A stretch of 64,000 nt of DNA from JAFEDN01 sp963844565 (GCA_963844565.1 CAWJON010000002.1:868001-932000), one strand, 5' to 3'. Shown: positions 1 through 8,479, numbered from the stretch's first letter. Notes: generated from the letters alone by a model not told the origin. Translations and numbers: made by a program.

Positions 1-1
1 A

Positions 2-520
2 GAAGAATCCATTGCTATTATCAAAAGACCTAATGATATTCAAAAACCTTGGCTAACCCGATTACATTCTGAGTGTTTGACTGGTGATGTGATGGGATCT
101 ATCCGTTGCGATTGTCGCCAACAGTTATTCACCAGTTTGAATTTGATTTCTGAGCAAGGCGGGGTACTATTGTATCTTCGCCAAGAAGGACGGGGAATTG
201 GTTTGGTGAATAAAATAAAGGCTTATACTTTACAAGATGAAGGATTGGATACCGTTGAAGCCAATCACAAATTGGGGTTTTCTGCAGATGAACGCGACTA
301 TGGATGGGCGGCGCAAATGTTACGAGCTTTAGATATTCTTCAGGTACGTTTGCTGACCAACAATCCTGAGAAAGTGAAAAATTTAGAAAAATATGGAATA
401 AGGGTAGTCGAAAGAATACCCATAGAAGTAAAAGTTACCACAAAGAATCAGAGATATTTACATACTAAACAAAAGAAAATGGGTCATCTGTTATCAGCGC
501 ACATTTTTGACGGCCGTTAA
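2..520 (+). CDS. ribA: GTP cyclohydrolase II (ribA, or C-terminal half of bifunctional ribBA), 5' truncated
   Basis: The open frame runs in from the left edge of the window; its first visible codon is at base 2, so the start and any N-terminal RibB domain lie outside. GTP cyclohydrolase II opens the imidazole ring of GTP, the first committed step of riboflavin synthesis. The sequence shows the zinc-binding pattern (SEC then CDC, within SECLTGDVMGSIRCDCR), the active-site stretch RQEGRGIGL and the TVEANHKLGF-x-DERDYG region of the family. About 172 residues are visible, nearly the length of a stand-alone RibA. It is followed 16 bp downstream by ribH, as expected for a riboflavin operon. Whether it is RibA or RibBA cannot be decided here. 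Confidence 0.93.
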   Translation, partial: EESIAIIKRPNDIQKPWLTRLHSECLTGDVMGSIRCDCRQQLFTSLNLISEQGGVLLYLRQEGRGIGLVNKIKAYTLQDEGLDTVEANHKLGFSADERDYGWAAQMLRALDILQVRLLTNNPEKVKNLEKYGIRVVERIPIEVKVTTKNQRYLHTKQKKMGHLLSAHIFDGR

Positions 521-536
521 ATTCTGAAAGGTAGGG

Positions 537-977
537 ATGCTTATGAAAATTGCTATTGTCATCAGTGAGTTTAATTCTAATATTACCGATCGCCTTTTAG
601 AAGGCGCTATTCATCGTTTGGAGCAACTGAATATTCCAGAGTTAAGCTGGCATATCGAAAGTGTTCCTGGCGCTATCGAAATTCCACTAGCGGCTAAACA
701 ATTTGCAAAAAGTGGAAAATTTAACGCAGTGATTTGTTTAGGTGCAGTGATTCGTGGGGAAACGGATCACTACGATTATGTTTGTCAGCAAGTCAGTTAC
801 GGCTGCCAAAAAGTTGCTTTAAAATTTGATGTTCCAATCATTTTTGGCATATTGACGACAGAAAATGAAGAGCAAGCCTTGGCAAGAGCGGGGGGAAGTT
901 GTGGTCATAAAGGAAAAGAAGCCGTTGATACAGCTGTAGAAATGATAAATTTGATGGATAATTTGAAAGGACTTTGA
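537..977 (+). CDS. ribH: 6,7-dimethyl-8-ribityllumazine synthase
   Basis: RibH condenses 5-amino-6-ribitylamino-uracil with 3,4-dihydroxy-2-butanone 4-phosphate to lumazine, the riboflavin precursor. The 146-aa product is close to the family's ~155 aa. Recognisable blocks are EFNSNITDRL near the N-terminus, SVPGAIEIPLAAK (substrate loop), CLGAVIRGETDHYDYV with the catalytic His, and a GHKGKEAV segment near the C-terminus. A purine-rich AAGGTAGGG lies just before ATG 537; an in-frame ATG at 543 is an alternative start. Its stop overlaps the ATG of the next gene (TGATG at 975-979), so the genes are probably translationally coupled. The usual downstream nusB is not here. Confidence 0.94.
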   Translation: MLMKIAIVISEFNSNITDRLLEGAIHRLEQLNIPELSWHIESVPGAIEIPLAAKQFAKSGKFNAVICLGAVIRGETDHYDYVCQQVSYGCQKVALKFDVPIIFGILTTENEEQALARAGGSCGHKGKEAVDTAVEMINLMDNLKGL

Positions 978-2056
978 TGAGTACAAACAATCCATTATTC
1001 AAAGAAATTGGCGCATGGTTTGGCCGGACTTTTTCAGATCCAGAAACCATCAGCCTATTTATGGTCTTATTAATCGGATTTCTGTTAATTGAATTTTTAA
1101 GTAGCATTTTAATGCCGATGATTATTAGCATTATATTTGCCTACCTTTTAAACTCCGTTGTTAATCAGTTAATGCGATTAAAATGTCCGCGTTGGATTGC
1201 GGTTTGGGTGGTTTATCTTTTATTTTTAGGTGTATTTATTTACGCCATGCTTTATATCTTCCCATTGCTTTGGCGTCAATTAAGCACGCTAATCAATGCA
1301 TTACCCAATGGATTTAGTCACGGACAAATATGGATTAATTATTTTATTGAAAAACATCCTAAATTTTCAGCTTATCTAGAATTGGATCATCTTACTGAAT
1401 ATTTAAAAGAACAAACACCAAAATTTGGACAGACGGTATTGCATTTTATCTGGTTGGCGCTGCCTAATTTAGCAGAAGTTATTATTTATATCGCGATTGT
1501 CCCTTTTTTGGTTTTCTTTTTATTAAAAGATAAAATTACCATTATAAATTGGTTAAAACATTATTTACCCAGGCGACGCACCCTCCTTAAAAAAGTTTCT
1601 CTGGAAGTCTACCGTAAAATAGGCAGCTATGTTAGAGGCCGCGTGATCGAGGTATTGTTAGTATCAATTGTAACCTCAATTTCTTTTACATTATTGGGAA
1701 TGCCTTACGCACTTTTGTTTGGCGCCTTAATTGGCGTTTCAATTTTAGTGCCTTATATTGGCACTGTCTTAGTTACTGTCCCGGTGGTTACTGTAGCATT
1801 GATGCAGTGGGGATTTGCAGCACATTTTTGGGTCGTTATGATTGTTTTTACCGCGATAATTATTTTGGATGGCAATATTTTATTTCCTTTATTATTTTCG
1901 CGCACAATGGATTTGCATCCGTTAGTCATCATTTTAGCCGTAATTTTTTTTGGCAAATTATGGGGATTTTGGGGAATATTCTTTGCCATCCCCTTGGCAA
2001 CATTAGTGAATGCGGTGATAAAAGTCTGGCCACGCCATTATGAGCAAAGGCAGTGA
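977..2056 (+). CDS. AI-2E family transporter (PerM/UPF0118 type)
   Basis: A polytopic inner-membrane protein of 359 aa with about seven to eight hydrophobic segments. Examples are FMVLLIGFLLIEFLSSILM near the N-terminus, the VVYLLFLGVFIYAMLYIFPLL stretch, and a C-terminal run around GALIGVSILVPYIGTVLVTVPV and DLHPLVIILAVIFFGKLWG. The family includes TqsA/PerM-like proteins linked to autoinducer-2 export and to ion or permease functions, so the substrate is not predictable. ATG 977 overlaps the ribH stop by one base; a TTG at 974 is less likely. Membership of the riboflavin transcript is inferred from the overlap. The gene meets the MFS gene at 2098 tail to tail, with no clear terminator between. 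Confidence 0.85.
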   Translation: MSTNNPLFKEIGAWFGRTFSDPETISLFMVLLIGFLLIEFLSSILMPMIISIIFAYLLNSVVNQLMRLKCPRWIAVWVVYLLFLGVFIYAMLYIFPLLWRQLSTLINALPNGFSHGQIWINYFIEKHPKFSAYLELDHLTEYLKEQTPKFGQTVLHFIWLALPNLAEVIIYIAIVPFLVFFLLKDKITIINWLKHYLPRRRTLLKKVSLEVYRKIGSYVRGRVIEVLLVSIVTSISFTLLGMPYALLFGALIGVSILVPYIGTVLVTVPVVTVALMQWGFAAHFWVVMIVFTAIIILDGNILFPLLFSRTMDLHPLVIILAVIFFGKLWGFWGIFFAIPLATLVNAVIKVWPRHYEQRQ

Positions 2057-2097
2057 GCTATTTCCTTTAATAACGTAAGTGTTTTTGTATTTCTAAT

Positions 2098-3291
2098 TTA
2101 TGAAAATTTCATTAACTGCTCATTTTTGATAACATAACAGAGAGTGACAATTCCTAAAAAAATAAAACCGATGATAATGATTCCTATGTTTAAGAACGTG
2201 CCTTGATAAAAATAACCAGCGATTTGTAAAAAAAGTGCTGAAAAAATAAGACGGGTTCCCTGAATAAGCGCGGATACTCGACCTTTGGCTTCAGGCATGA
2301 AATTCAGACACAGCGGATAAAGAATTGTGCTCGGAATTATTTGACCAATAATGAAGGGAATAAATGCCAACGTAATCAAAAGTGCTTTTGAGCTATCAAG
2401 CACAGAAACTGCAGCTACGCTGATTAAACTGAAAATAAAAATCCAATTGGCAATGGATAATAAATTTTTCTGATCATATCGATTGACAATCATACCAAAA
2501 AGAAGACTACCAATGGCAAACAGTAAAGCGAATACTCCCTGATAATAACCAAAATGCGACAAACTGACACCTAAATTTTTCATGTAAAGTAAAGGAGATA
2601 TACCCACAAAAATCCAATAAGGTGCAAACATAATAGCCAGATAGATGATCAAAAGCCTCAAAGGTCTTGACTTAAAAATAGCAATGTATCCGCGTGAATA
2701 AATAGATTTTTGCGGTGGTGGAGTTATTTTATAAGTGGGAATAAAAAACAGAGTCATTATTAATGTGATCAATCCTAACGACAAGAGGATAATAAAATTT
2801 CCTTGCCAATGAAAGTACAAAGTTACATAGCTTCCAATCACCGGCGCAAAGGCAGTCGCAGTGTTCATGGATCCATTCAGCATAGCCAATATAAAACGTT
2901 GCTCTCTAAGTGGGTAAATATCAGTAATTATTAAAAAGCTCAGTATTGCCGGAGAGGCTATCCCCACTCCCTGGAGATAACGTCCAGCCAAAAGAGAAAT
3001 TTGTGATCCACCCCATAAACATAGCAAGCTACCCAAGATGAATATCATAATTCCCAGAGAAATAATCGGCTTACGACCATAACGATCAGCTAAACCGCCG
3101 ACAAAAAATAAACTCAGACAATACCCTATAAAATTGACGGATAACAAAGCCTCAACCCAAAAAGGTGATAGATGAAATTGGCTTTGCAGTTCCGGAAAAC
3201 TGGGGACAAAGAGATCTAACTCCATTCCGGTTAATAAATCCATGAGAATGACGGTGACTAAAATTATACTCTTGGCTATCACGTTATTCAT
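2098..3291 (-). CDS. MFS transporter, Bcr/CflA-like drug:H+ antiporter
   Basis: A 397-aa protein with about 12 predicted membrane helices, the length expected for a DHA1 exporter. The MFS signature A motif is intact in the loop after helix 2 (GGLADRYGRKPI, roughly residues 65-76). The helix-1 segment MDLLTGMELDLFVPSFPEL resembles the MDxYxPxxP pattern of Bcr/CflA proteins. Family members export drugs, sulfonamides or small metabolites by proton antiport; the substrate here is unknown. It stands alone on the minus strand. A second, diverged MFS of the same type lies 3 kb away at 6124-7350, so these may be paralogues. Start ATG 3291 is the first in frame. Confidence 0.85.
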   Translation of the reverse strand: MNNVIAKSIILVTVILMDLLTGMELDLFVPSFPELQSQFHLSPFWVEALLSVNFIGYCLSLFFVGGLADRYGRKPIISLGIMIFILGSLLCLWGGSQISLLAGRYLQGVGIASPAILSFLIITDIYPLREQRFILAMLNGSMNTATAFAPVIGSYVTLYFHWQGNFIILLSLGLITLIMTLFFIPTYKITPPPQKSIYSRGYIAIFKSRPLRLLIIYLAIMFAPYWIFVGISPLLYMKNLGVSLSHFGYYQGVFALLFAIGSLLFGMIVNRYDQKNLLSIANWIFIFSLISVAAVSVLDSSKALLITLAFIPFIIGQIIPSTILYPLCLNFMPEAKGRVSALIQGTRLIFSALFLQIAGYFYQGTFLNIGIIIIGFIFLGIVTLCYVIKNEQLMKFS

Positions 3292-3439
3292 TTTAAACTC
3301 ATATTTTTAAGTTAATAAATTATTTTGTGGTTTGTTAAACAAGAAAATTACATGAGGTTTTATTGTTATGCAATCCCTCAATTTTTAGGTTAAATTATCG
3401 CAAAAATTTGAAACTCTACAAGGAGCTAAAGACTTAATT

Positions 3440-3480
3440 AACCCCAGTTTTGAGTTTAATCAATTTAAAATAAAGCGATT
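3440..3480 (+). repeat. Dispersed ~40-bp repeat, copy 1
   Basis: An AT-rich segment starting AACCCCAGTTTTGAG and ending AAAGCGAT. It recurs nearly identically at 18150-18189 (inverted) and 30508-30543 (same strand). All copies are intergenic; see the separate finding. Confidence 0.75.
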
Positions 3481-3521
3481 ATGTTTAAATTTCGTAAATA
3501 TTCAGTAATTCCGTGGTGTGT

Positions 3522-3638
3522 ATAAGGCTATGCAGAGGTTTCAGTTTTATCATTGGATCAACGTTTAATGAAGATTGGGATTGGATAATTGTAAACTAGT
3601 GATCCAATGATAGAGCCGAACTCTTTGCATAGCCTTAT
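3522..3638. repeat. Long imperfect inverted repeat (39-bp arms, 39-bp spacer)
   Basis: The left arm 3522-3560 (begins ATAAGGCTATGCA, ends TTGGATCA) matches the reverse complement of the right arm 3600-3638 at 33 of 39 positions, counted by hand. The spacer is also 39 bp. The right arm runs into the left end of the palindromic element at 3626-3871, so this may be a partial inverted copy of that element's edge. It could form a large cruciform or RNA hairpin; there is no T-run to suggest a terminator. Confidence 0.75.
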
Positions 3639-3871
3639 TCAGCGCATCCGCCTGCGATGCTTTGCAAACGGGTGGCAGTGGAGATGTTTTCGCGCGCAGC
3701 GGAGGCAATTCGGGAAAGAAATTCATCGTAGTAAAGTTCACCTTGCACAATAATGCTAACGAAGTATTGCACCCGCTATTTATTGCCGCAGCGAGCACGA
3801 AAACATCTCCACTGACGGGACCCGTTACTCCAATCCAGCGAGTAGGCGGATGTCGCTGAATAAGGCGGAGT
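3626..3871 (+). repeat. MITE-like palindromic element, copy A
   Basis: A ~245-bp element that recurs inverted at 42126-42369. It has a perfect 12-bp terminal inverted repeat (CCTTATTCAGCG at 3633-3644 against 3854-3865) and a perfect 16-bp inner inverted repeat (AGTGGAGATGTTTTCG at 3677-3692 against 3798-3813). Homology to copy B extends a few bases outside the terminal repeats (GCATAGC on the left, GCGGAGT on the right). It encodes no transposase; the short reading frames inside it are not conserved in frame between copies. The five differences between copies within the stems are all paired. Confidence 0.85.
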
Positions 3872-3967
3872 GGTTTTAGGTTGCGAAATCTACACCCCAC
3901 GGAATATCTTAATCACGTCGTTCATGATAGAGTAAAAATGCCAATCAATTTTCGGACGGAGGTCAAT

Positions 3968-4680
3968 ATGAGAGATCTTATTGAACAAGCTCAAAAATCT
4001 GCACATCCTTTAGTTAACTAAGCCTTTTCTCATGAAAAAGCTTTTCGGAAGCGAACCAGTGAAGAATTAACTTTTATGTTTGAGGTAATTAATAAGTTAT
4101 TCTTAGAAAAAATTAAAGAAATAGATATTGATTTGCTCACTAAAGAAATTTTAGCCATGATGGAAAAAGACTCAAGTTTAATAGAGGATTTTAACACTGA
4201 AATTTCTAAGAATTATAGAATGGGTGTAACCGTTGCCTACGTTGCCCATGGTCCCCTGATGACTGTTCCTCTTGGTTGAGACGGTTATTAGAATTAAAAA
4301 TGAAAGCTATAAGCACCGTTTATTTTTTAAGAGTATGGCGTTTAGCTTTTGAAGCGACCCGAGATTTAGTATCCCCTCAATGGGCAACTTCAGAGGTAGG
4401 CGAAGAAATGATTAAGCGGTTTAAACCAGTGCAAGAAGAACCAAAACTAGGAGATATATTTGTTTATCGGATGTTTAAAACTCCAGAACCGGGCAAGTCA
4501 GCCGACGAAAAAAATGAAGGTATAGCAGGTCATATGGGAATTTTCATGGGTAAGTCTGGTAAAAATATTGTGGCTATCTCTGATAGCCGGGATATGCCAA
4601 AGTTAGAAGGATATGGCATTCAAATTGTTGATGCTGAGGAAACGGCGGAAAGAAAAATGATGTATTTCAGATGTAAATAA
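3968..4680 (+). pseudogene. Broken gene for an NlpC/P60-like (papain-fold) protein
   Basis: Reading from ATG 3968 gives 17 codons, then an in-frame TAA at 4019-4021, then the same frame continues open to 4279. The reading then has to shift: adding one C to the CCCC run at 4253-4256 joins it to the frame used to 4680 and gives ...AHGPPDDCSSWLRRLLELK..., where DCSSW matches the catalytic-Cys motif (DCSG[FW]) of NlpC/P60 peptidases. The downstream frame has GDIFVYR and GHMGIFMG, matching the GD-I/V and catalytic His blocks. The ancestor would be ~237 aa. One nonsense codon and one homopolymer frameshift suggest a decayed cell-wall amidase or effector. Its tail overlaps the amidase tail by 14 bp. 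Either sub-frame (4076-4279, 4276-4680) could still be expressed, but this seems unlikely. Confidence 0.6.
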
Positions 4681-6115
4681 AATCAGGAGGAATGGAAAAG
4701 CCACCAAACTCGCGCTCCAATAGGGCGGCGAATTGGAGAGTCGTGTGATCTTCTAAATAATCTCCAATCACTTGAATACCAATGGGTAAACCCTTTTCAG
4801 TATGACCGATTGGGACGACGGTCGCAGGCAATCCGAAAAGCGTAGCGATGCTGATCCAAGCGTATTGATCACTATAAGGAAATAATAAGCCGTCAACCTC
4901 AATAGTCCTATTTTCAGGTGCGGAATGATCGTGAGGGAAAGCCGGTGTCGGTGTGACCGGACAGATCACCACATCAAATTCTTTAAAAAGATTTCGCCAC
5001 TGTTGACGCAGCGCCCCTCGTACACGCATTTTCATTAACCAGTCACGATAACTCAAACGACAGCCACGCAAGAAACAGGCTCTCAGACTCATATCATCGG
5101 TAGGCAGCATTTTTTCAGCGGTTTCGAATTGAAGGAATGCAGCAAAGAGCGTTACATAAGTCCGGGCAATTTCTGCAAGGTTAGGCAAGCGATGAGTTTC
5201 ACACGAAACTTTAACTCCCAATTGAGCCAGTCGTTCAGACAGATGATCAATGGCGTTGGTAATCGCTATTGCGGTTGAACACAATGGGTGGGTGTTTATA
5301 ATCAATACTCGGAAATTGCGAATCTGATCTTGGCGAGCTGGCGGTAAAGAAAGCCGATAGCCTTTCCCATCCCACATTTCATCAGGGCCTGCCAAAATTC
5401 CCAGAGCTAAAGAAAGATCAGCAGCGGTTCGCGCCATCGGCCCGGCAACAACAAAATCGTTCAGCAAATGCGGTGACGGCGGACTGGTTGGTGGGCCTGC
5501 TCCACGCATCGGCACTAGATTAGCACTGGGTTTGTGACTAAATATCCCACAATAATGCGCCGGAATACGCACGGAGCCAGCAAAATCTGAACCCAGTTCC
5601 AGTGAAACAAAACCCGCGGCTAAAGCAGCAGCAGAACCTCCGGACGAACCACCTGGTGTAAGACTGGTATTCCAAGGATTATTGGTTGTGCCATAAATAT
5701 TGTTATAAGATTGCCAATCCATCAACATACTCGGCACATTGGTTTTGCCGATGATAATAGCGCCTGCAGCTTTAAGCCGCGACACGGCTAATGCGTCTTC
5801 CTCGGGACACCAATTTTTATATTCAAGATTGCCCCACGAAGTTGGTAAGCCAGTAACATTAAAAGATTCTTTAACCGTCATCGGCAGACCCAATAACGGT
5901 AATCGTTGACCTTTGGCAATAGCGAAATCCGCTGCTTTTGCCGCTAATCGTGCTCTTGCAAAATCTCGAACAACGACGGCATTAATTTTTTTATCGAATA
6001 GTTCAATACGTGCAATAGTTTCTTCAACCAGCTCAGCTGAAGAGATTGTTTTGTTAGCTAAAGCGGCTACAAGCTGTGTAGCGCTTTGATAATCCCAATT
6101 TTTGTTGTTTTTCAT
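4667..6115 (-). CDS. Amidase signature-family hydrolase
   Basis: A 482-aa hydrolase of the amidase signature family, which hydrolyses carboxamides with a Ser-cisSer-Lys triad. The triad is visible: Lys in LGLPMTVKESF, the Gly/Ser-rich loop TPGGSSGGSAAALAAGF with the cis-Ser, and the nucleophile Ser in LGSDFAGSVRIPAHYCG. Length fits the family (450-500 aa). Met at 6115 (MKNNKNWDYQ...) is chosen over the longer frame to 6202, because it avoids an 80-bp overlap and leaves 8 bp after the MFS stop at 6124. No gatB or gatC is adjacent, so it is unlikely to be the tRNA amidotransferase subunit; the substrate is unknown. It is probably cotranscribed with the MFS gene upstream. Confidence 0.88.
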   Translation of the reverse strand: MKNNKNWDYQSATQLVAALANKTISSAELVEETIARIELFDKKINAVVVRDFARARLAAKAADFAIAKGQRLPLLGLPMTVKESFNVTGLPTSWGNLEYKNWCPEEDALAVSRLKAAGAIIIGKTNVPSMLMDWQSYNNIYGTTNNPWNTSLTPGGSSGGSAAALAAGFVSLELGSDFAGSVRIPAHYCGIFSHKPSANLVPMRGAGPPTSPPSPHLLNDFVVAGPMARTAADLSLALGILAGPDEMWDGKGYRLSLPPARQDQIRNFRVLIINTHPLCSTAIAITNAIDHLSERLAQLGVKVSCETHRLPNLAEIARTYVTLFAAFLQFETAEKMLPTDDMSLRACFLRGCRLSYRDWLMKMRVRGALRQQWRNLFKEFDVVICPVTPTPAFPHDHSAPENRTIEVDGLLFPYSDQYAWISIATLFGLPATVVPIGHTEKGLPIGIQVIGDYLEDHTTLQFAALLEREFGGFSIPPDFIYI

Positions 6116-6123
6116 TCCAATGA

Positions 6124-7350
6124 CTAGATTATTTGAGTAGAATAATGTATCAGCCGCCAATAAATGATAGTGCATATCAATACCAATATAAAATAAACCC
6201 ACATTAATGGGACAGTAGTATGCATACTCACAAAGCCTATTAAAAATGAAGATAAACTCGTTAACAAAATATTGACTAAAAACATCACCGCATTGGCTGT
6301 CCCTGCAATATGACGAAATAATGACATCCCCTTTCCCATAGCCATCGGGAAAAGAAATCCTGAACCAAAAAACATGAAAGCAGTGCCAACGGCGACTAAG
6401 ATGATATCTTGAGGGAAAAAATAACTGGCGATCACTAACAAACCGGCTAAAACCAATAAGGCATTGATCACGACTAAAAATAATTGCTCAGTTTTCAACT
6501 GTTTGAGCAGAAATCGACAAAGAATAGTAGATAGCAAGAAGACCACTCCCAGGCATAGCGCTAAACGGCCAAAAAATACGGGAGTATGATGAAATTCAGT
6601 TTGAATTAAAAATGGGCCGGTGGTGTTAAACACAATAATCAGAGAATAAACCAAACCCATGATGATAATTAAAGCTAAAAAAATTCGATGGTGGAGTACT
6701 TCCATGAGATTTTTTTGCATAGTTTTGAAACGCAGCGGATGCCGATCAAAATGAGTTTCTGGAACGATGATCAAAATAGCTATTAACAATACTAATGAGA
6801 TGACAGCAAAAAAATAAAATCCAGCTTGCCAACCAAAATAAAACTGCAAATAACCTCCAATCATCGGGCCTATGATTGGTCCTATGCCCCACATGGTGGC
6901 TAACAATGGGCCTAGACGAATTAATTTTTCGGGGGGCAGAATATCTGAATAAATTGCTCTATTAATGACCGCTGCAGCGCCAATGGTTACACCTTGTAGA
7001 AAACGTGCGATCAACAAAATTTGGATTGAGGGAAATATGACCGGCAGCAGACTAGCCAGCACAAAACCAAAAAATCCAAGACGCAATAATTTTTGCCTTC
7101 CCAGGGAATCGGTTAAAAATCCAGTAAAGAAATTGCCTAAAGCATAACCCAACAAATAAATAGAAATAACGCTTTTGGCGACGCTGGGCAAAACATGTAA
7201 CCCTGCAGCGATAGCAGGCAATGAAGGGGCGACTAAATCGACTGCCATTCCTATCAGAGGGTTGCAAAAAAGGAGTGTCCAGATGATGAATTGAACTTTC
7301 CTTTCAGAGAGAGTTAATGAGTTGTTTTTCATTCCAGTCACCTTGAGCAC
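6124..7350 (-). CDS. MFS transporter, Bcr/CflA-like, second copy
   Basis: A 408-aa protein with about 12 hydrophobic segments. The MFS motif A is present in variant form after helix 2 (GFLTDSLGRQKLL). The first-helix pattern GMAVDLVAPSLPAI resembles the D-x-x-x-P-x-x-P pattern of DHA1/Bcr-CflA exporters. The first Met is at 7350, with another at 7332 (MKNNSLTLSE), so the N-terminus is uncertain by six residues. It is followed 8 bp later by the amidase gene, so the two probably form a small operon; a transporter paired with a hydrolase could export or import an amide compound, but that is inference only. It is clearly diverged from the MFS at 2098-3291. Confidence 0.84.
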   Translation of the reverse strand: MLKVTGMKNNSLTLSERKVQFIIWTLLFCNPLIGMAVDLVAPSLPAIAAGLHVLPSVAKSVISIYLLGYALGNFFTGFLTDSLGRQKLLRLGFFGFVLASLLPVIFPSIQILLIARFLQGVTIGAAAVINRAIYSDILPPEKLIRLGPLLATMWGIGPIIGPMIGGYLQFYFGWQAGFYFFAVISLVLLIAILIIVPETHFDRHPLRFKTMQKNLMEVLHHRIFLALIIIMGLVYSLIIVFNTTGPFLIQTEFHHTPVFFGRLALCLGVVFLLSTILCRFLLKQLKTEQLFLVVINALLVLAGLLVIASYFFPQDIILVAVGTAFMFFGSGFLFPMAMGKGMSLFRHIAGTANAVMFLVNILLTSLSSFLIGFVSMHTTVPLMWVYFILVLICTIIYWRLIHYSTQII

Positions 7351-7523
7351 TACTCGATATCTCTTTTATGAAAATACTGTAAATCAGCAGCATAAGTCGT
7401 TAATGAACATTGTGTCAAATGCCTCGCAACCAAGTCCAATAATTTTTTTCCTAAAAATAATGATGAAAATTTTTTTATTAGTGAATGTGATAATAAGCTA
7501 TCTAGAGAAAGGGCAGTGAGCTA

Positions 7524-7853
7524 TTACTGGTCTTCTTTGTCAGAAAAATTTCCCAATAGGTCATTCATATCGCCCATTTTATTTTGCATAGCTTGGGTAA
7601 TTTTTTGAGTAGCATTGTTGACAGCTGCAGCAATCAGCTCCTCAATGACTTCTTTGGGTTCTTTCAATAATTCATCTGCAATATTAATTTTTTTAATTTG
7701 ATAGAGTCCCGTCATTATTATGTTAACGAGTCCCGCTCCAGATTCCCCAACTACTTCTAATTTTGCCAGTTCTTCTTTATTTTTTTCTACCATTTCTTGA
7801 ATTTTTTTAGCGCCTTTCATAAGCGCCCCTAAGTTAAATTTTCCGCCTAGCAT
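7524..7853 (-). CDS. ybaB: Nucleoid-associated protein, YbaB/EbfC family
   Basis: A 109-aa YbaB/EbfC protein. The family forms tweezer-shaped dimers that bind DNA and associate with the nucleoid. The N-terminal helix (MKGAKKIQEMVEKNKEELAKLEVVGESGAGLV) and the strand-loop-helix (IKKINIADELL... EELIAAAVNNATQKI) match the canonical pattern. It is the last gene of the minus-strand run dnaX, YbaB-like, recR, ybaB, 17 bp after recR. In most gammaproteobacteria one ybaB sits between dnaX and recR; here that place holds a diverged relative and the canonical copy is downstream of recR. Confidence 0.92.
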   Translation of the reverse strand: MLGGKFNLGALMKGAKKIQEMVEKNKEELAKLEVVGESGAGLVNIIMTGLYQIKKINIADELLKEPKEVIEELIAAAVNNATQKITQAMQNKMGDMNDLLGNFSDKEDQ

Positions 7854-7870
7854 GTCAATTACCTCTTATG

Positions 7871-8473
7871 TCAAACTTCAATTACGGTGCGTGAACGAAA
7901 GGCATGGCTTAACGTGCCACCATCTAAATATTCCAGTTCACCGCCAAAAGGAACACCATAGGCAATGCGCGTACAAGATATCTTTCTTTTATCAATATGG
8001 CTAGCAATATAATGTGCTGTTGCTTTCCCTTCAATGGTTGGATTGGTTGCCAAAATCAACTCGGAAACAAGTTCGTTGTTTAAACGCTCCAACAAAATAG
8101 GAATACCAATTTCTTGCGGCCCTAAACCATCTAATGGCGATAAATGACCTTGAAGAAGAAAATAAAGTCCACGAAAACTGGCAGTTTGTTCAATAGCAAA
8201 AAGATCTGCTGGGTTTTCCACCACGCAAATTACATTTTGATCGCGCCTCGGATCGCGGCAGATACCACAAACCTCTTCTTCAGTAAACAAACGGCAGCGT
8301 TGGCAGGTTTTAACTTGAGTCAGTGACTGTTGTAAGGCACTTGCTAAGTTTAAACCTTTTTCACGGCCGTTTGCTGATAACAATTGGAACGCCAACCGCT
8401 GGGCGGTCTTTGGACCAATACCCGGCAGAGCGTTCAAACAATCAATCAAACGTTTCGTGAGTGGGCTAAACAT
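7871..8473 (-). CDS. recR: Recombination mediator RecR
   Basis: A 200-aa protein, exactly the family length. RecR with RecO and RecF loads RecA at gaps. The sequence shows the N-terminal helix-hairpin-helix (LPGIGPKTAQRLAFQLL), the four-Cys zinc finger (CQRC-x8-CGIC), and the Toprim part with VVENPADLFAIE, LQGHLSPLDGLGP and ILATNPTIEGKATAHYI. The C-terminal GVPFGGELEYLDGGTLSHAFRSR completes the family pattern. It lies 6 bp downstream of the YbaB-like gene and upstream of ybaB on the same strand. Confidence 0.96.
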   Translation of the reverse strand: MFSPLTKRLIDCLNALPGIGPKTAQRLAFQLLSANGREKGLNLASALQQSLTQVKTCQRCRLFTEEEVCGICRDPRRDQNVICVVENPADLFAIEQTASFRGLYFLLQGHLSPLDGLGPQEIGIPILLERLNNELVSELILATNPTIEGKATAHYIASHIDKRKISCTRIAYGVPFGGELEYLDGGTLSHAFRSRTVIEV

Positions 8474-8479
8474 TAGCTT

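Noticed and set aside
1753..1989. Shadow open frames opposite or within the AI-2E gene and similar short frames across the window
   Set aside because: They overlap strongly supported genes and show compositional patterns of out-of-frame reading.
3565..3900. Open frames of 111 aa (minus) and 65 aa (plus) inside the palindromic element
   Set aside because: They lie wholly in inverted-repeat DNA and the equivalent frame is not kept open in the second copy, so they are structural by-products.
7322..7519. 65-aa plus-strand frame between the MFS gene and ybaB
   Set aside because: It overlaps the MFS start, has no ribosome-binding site and no recognisable sequence; the 173-bp gap more likely holds promoters.
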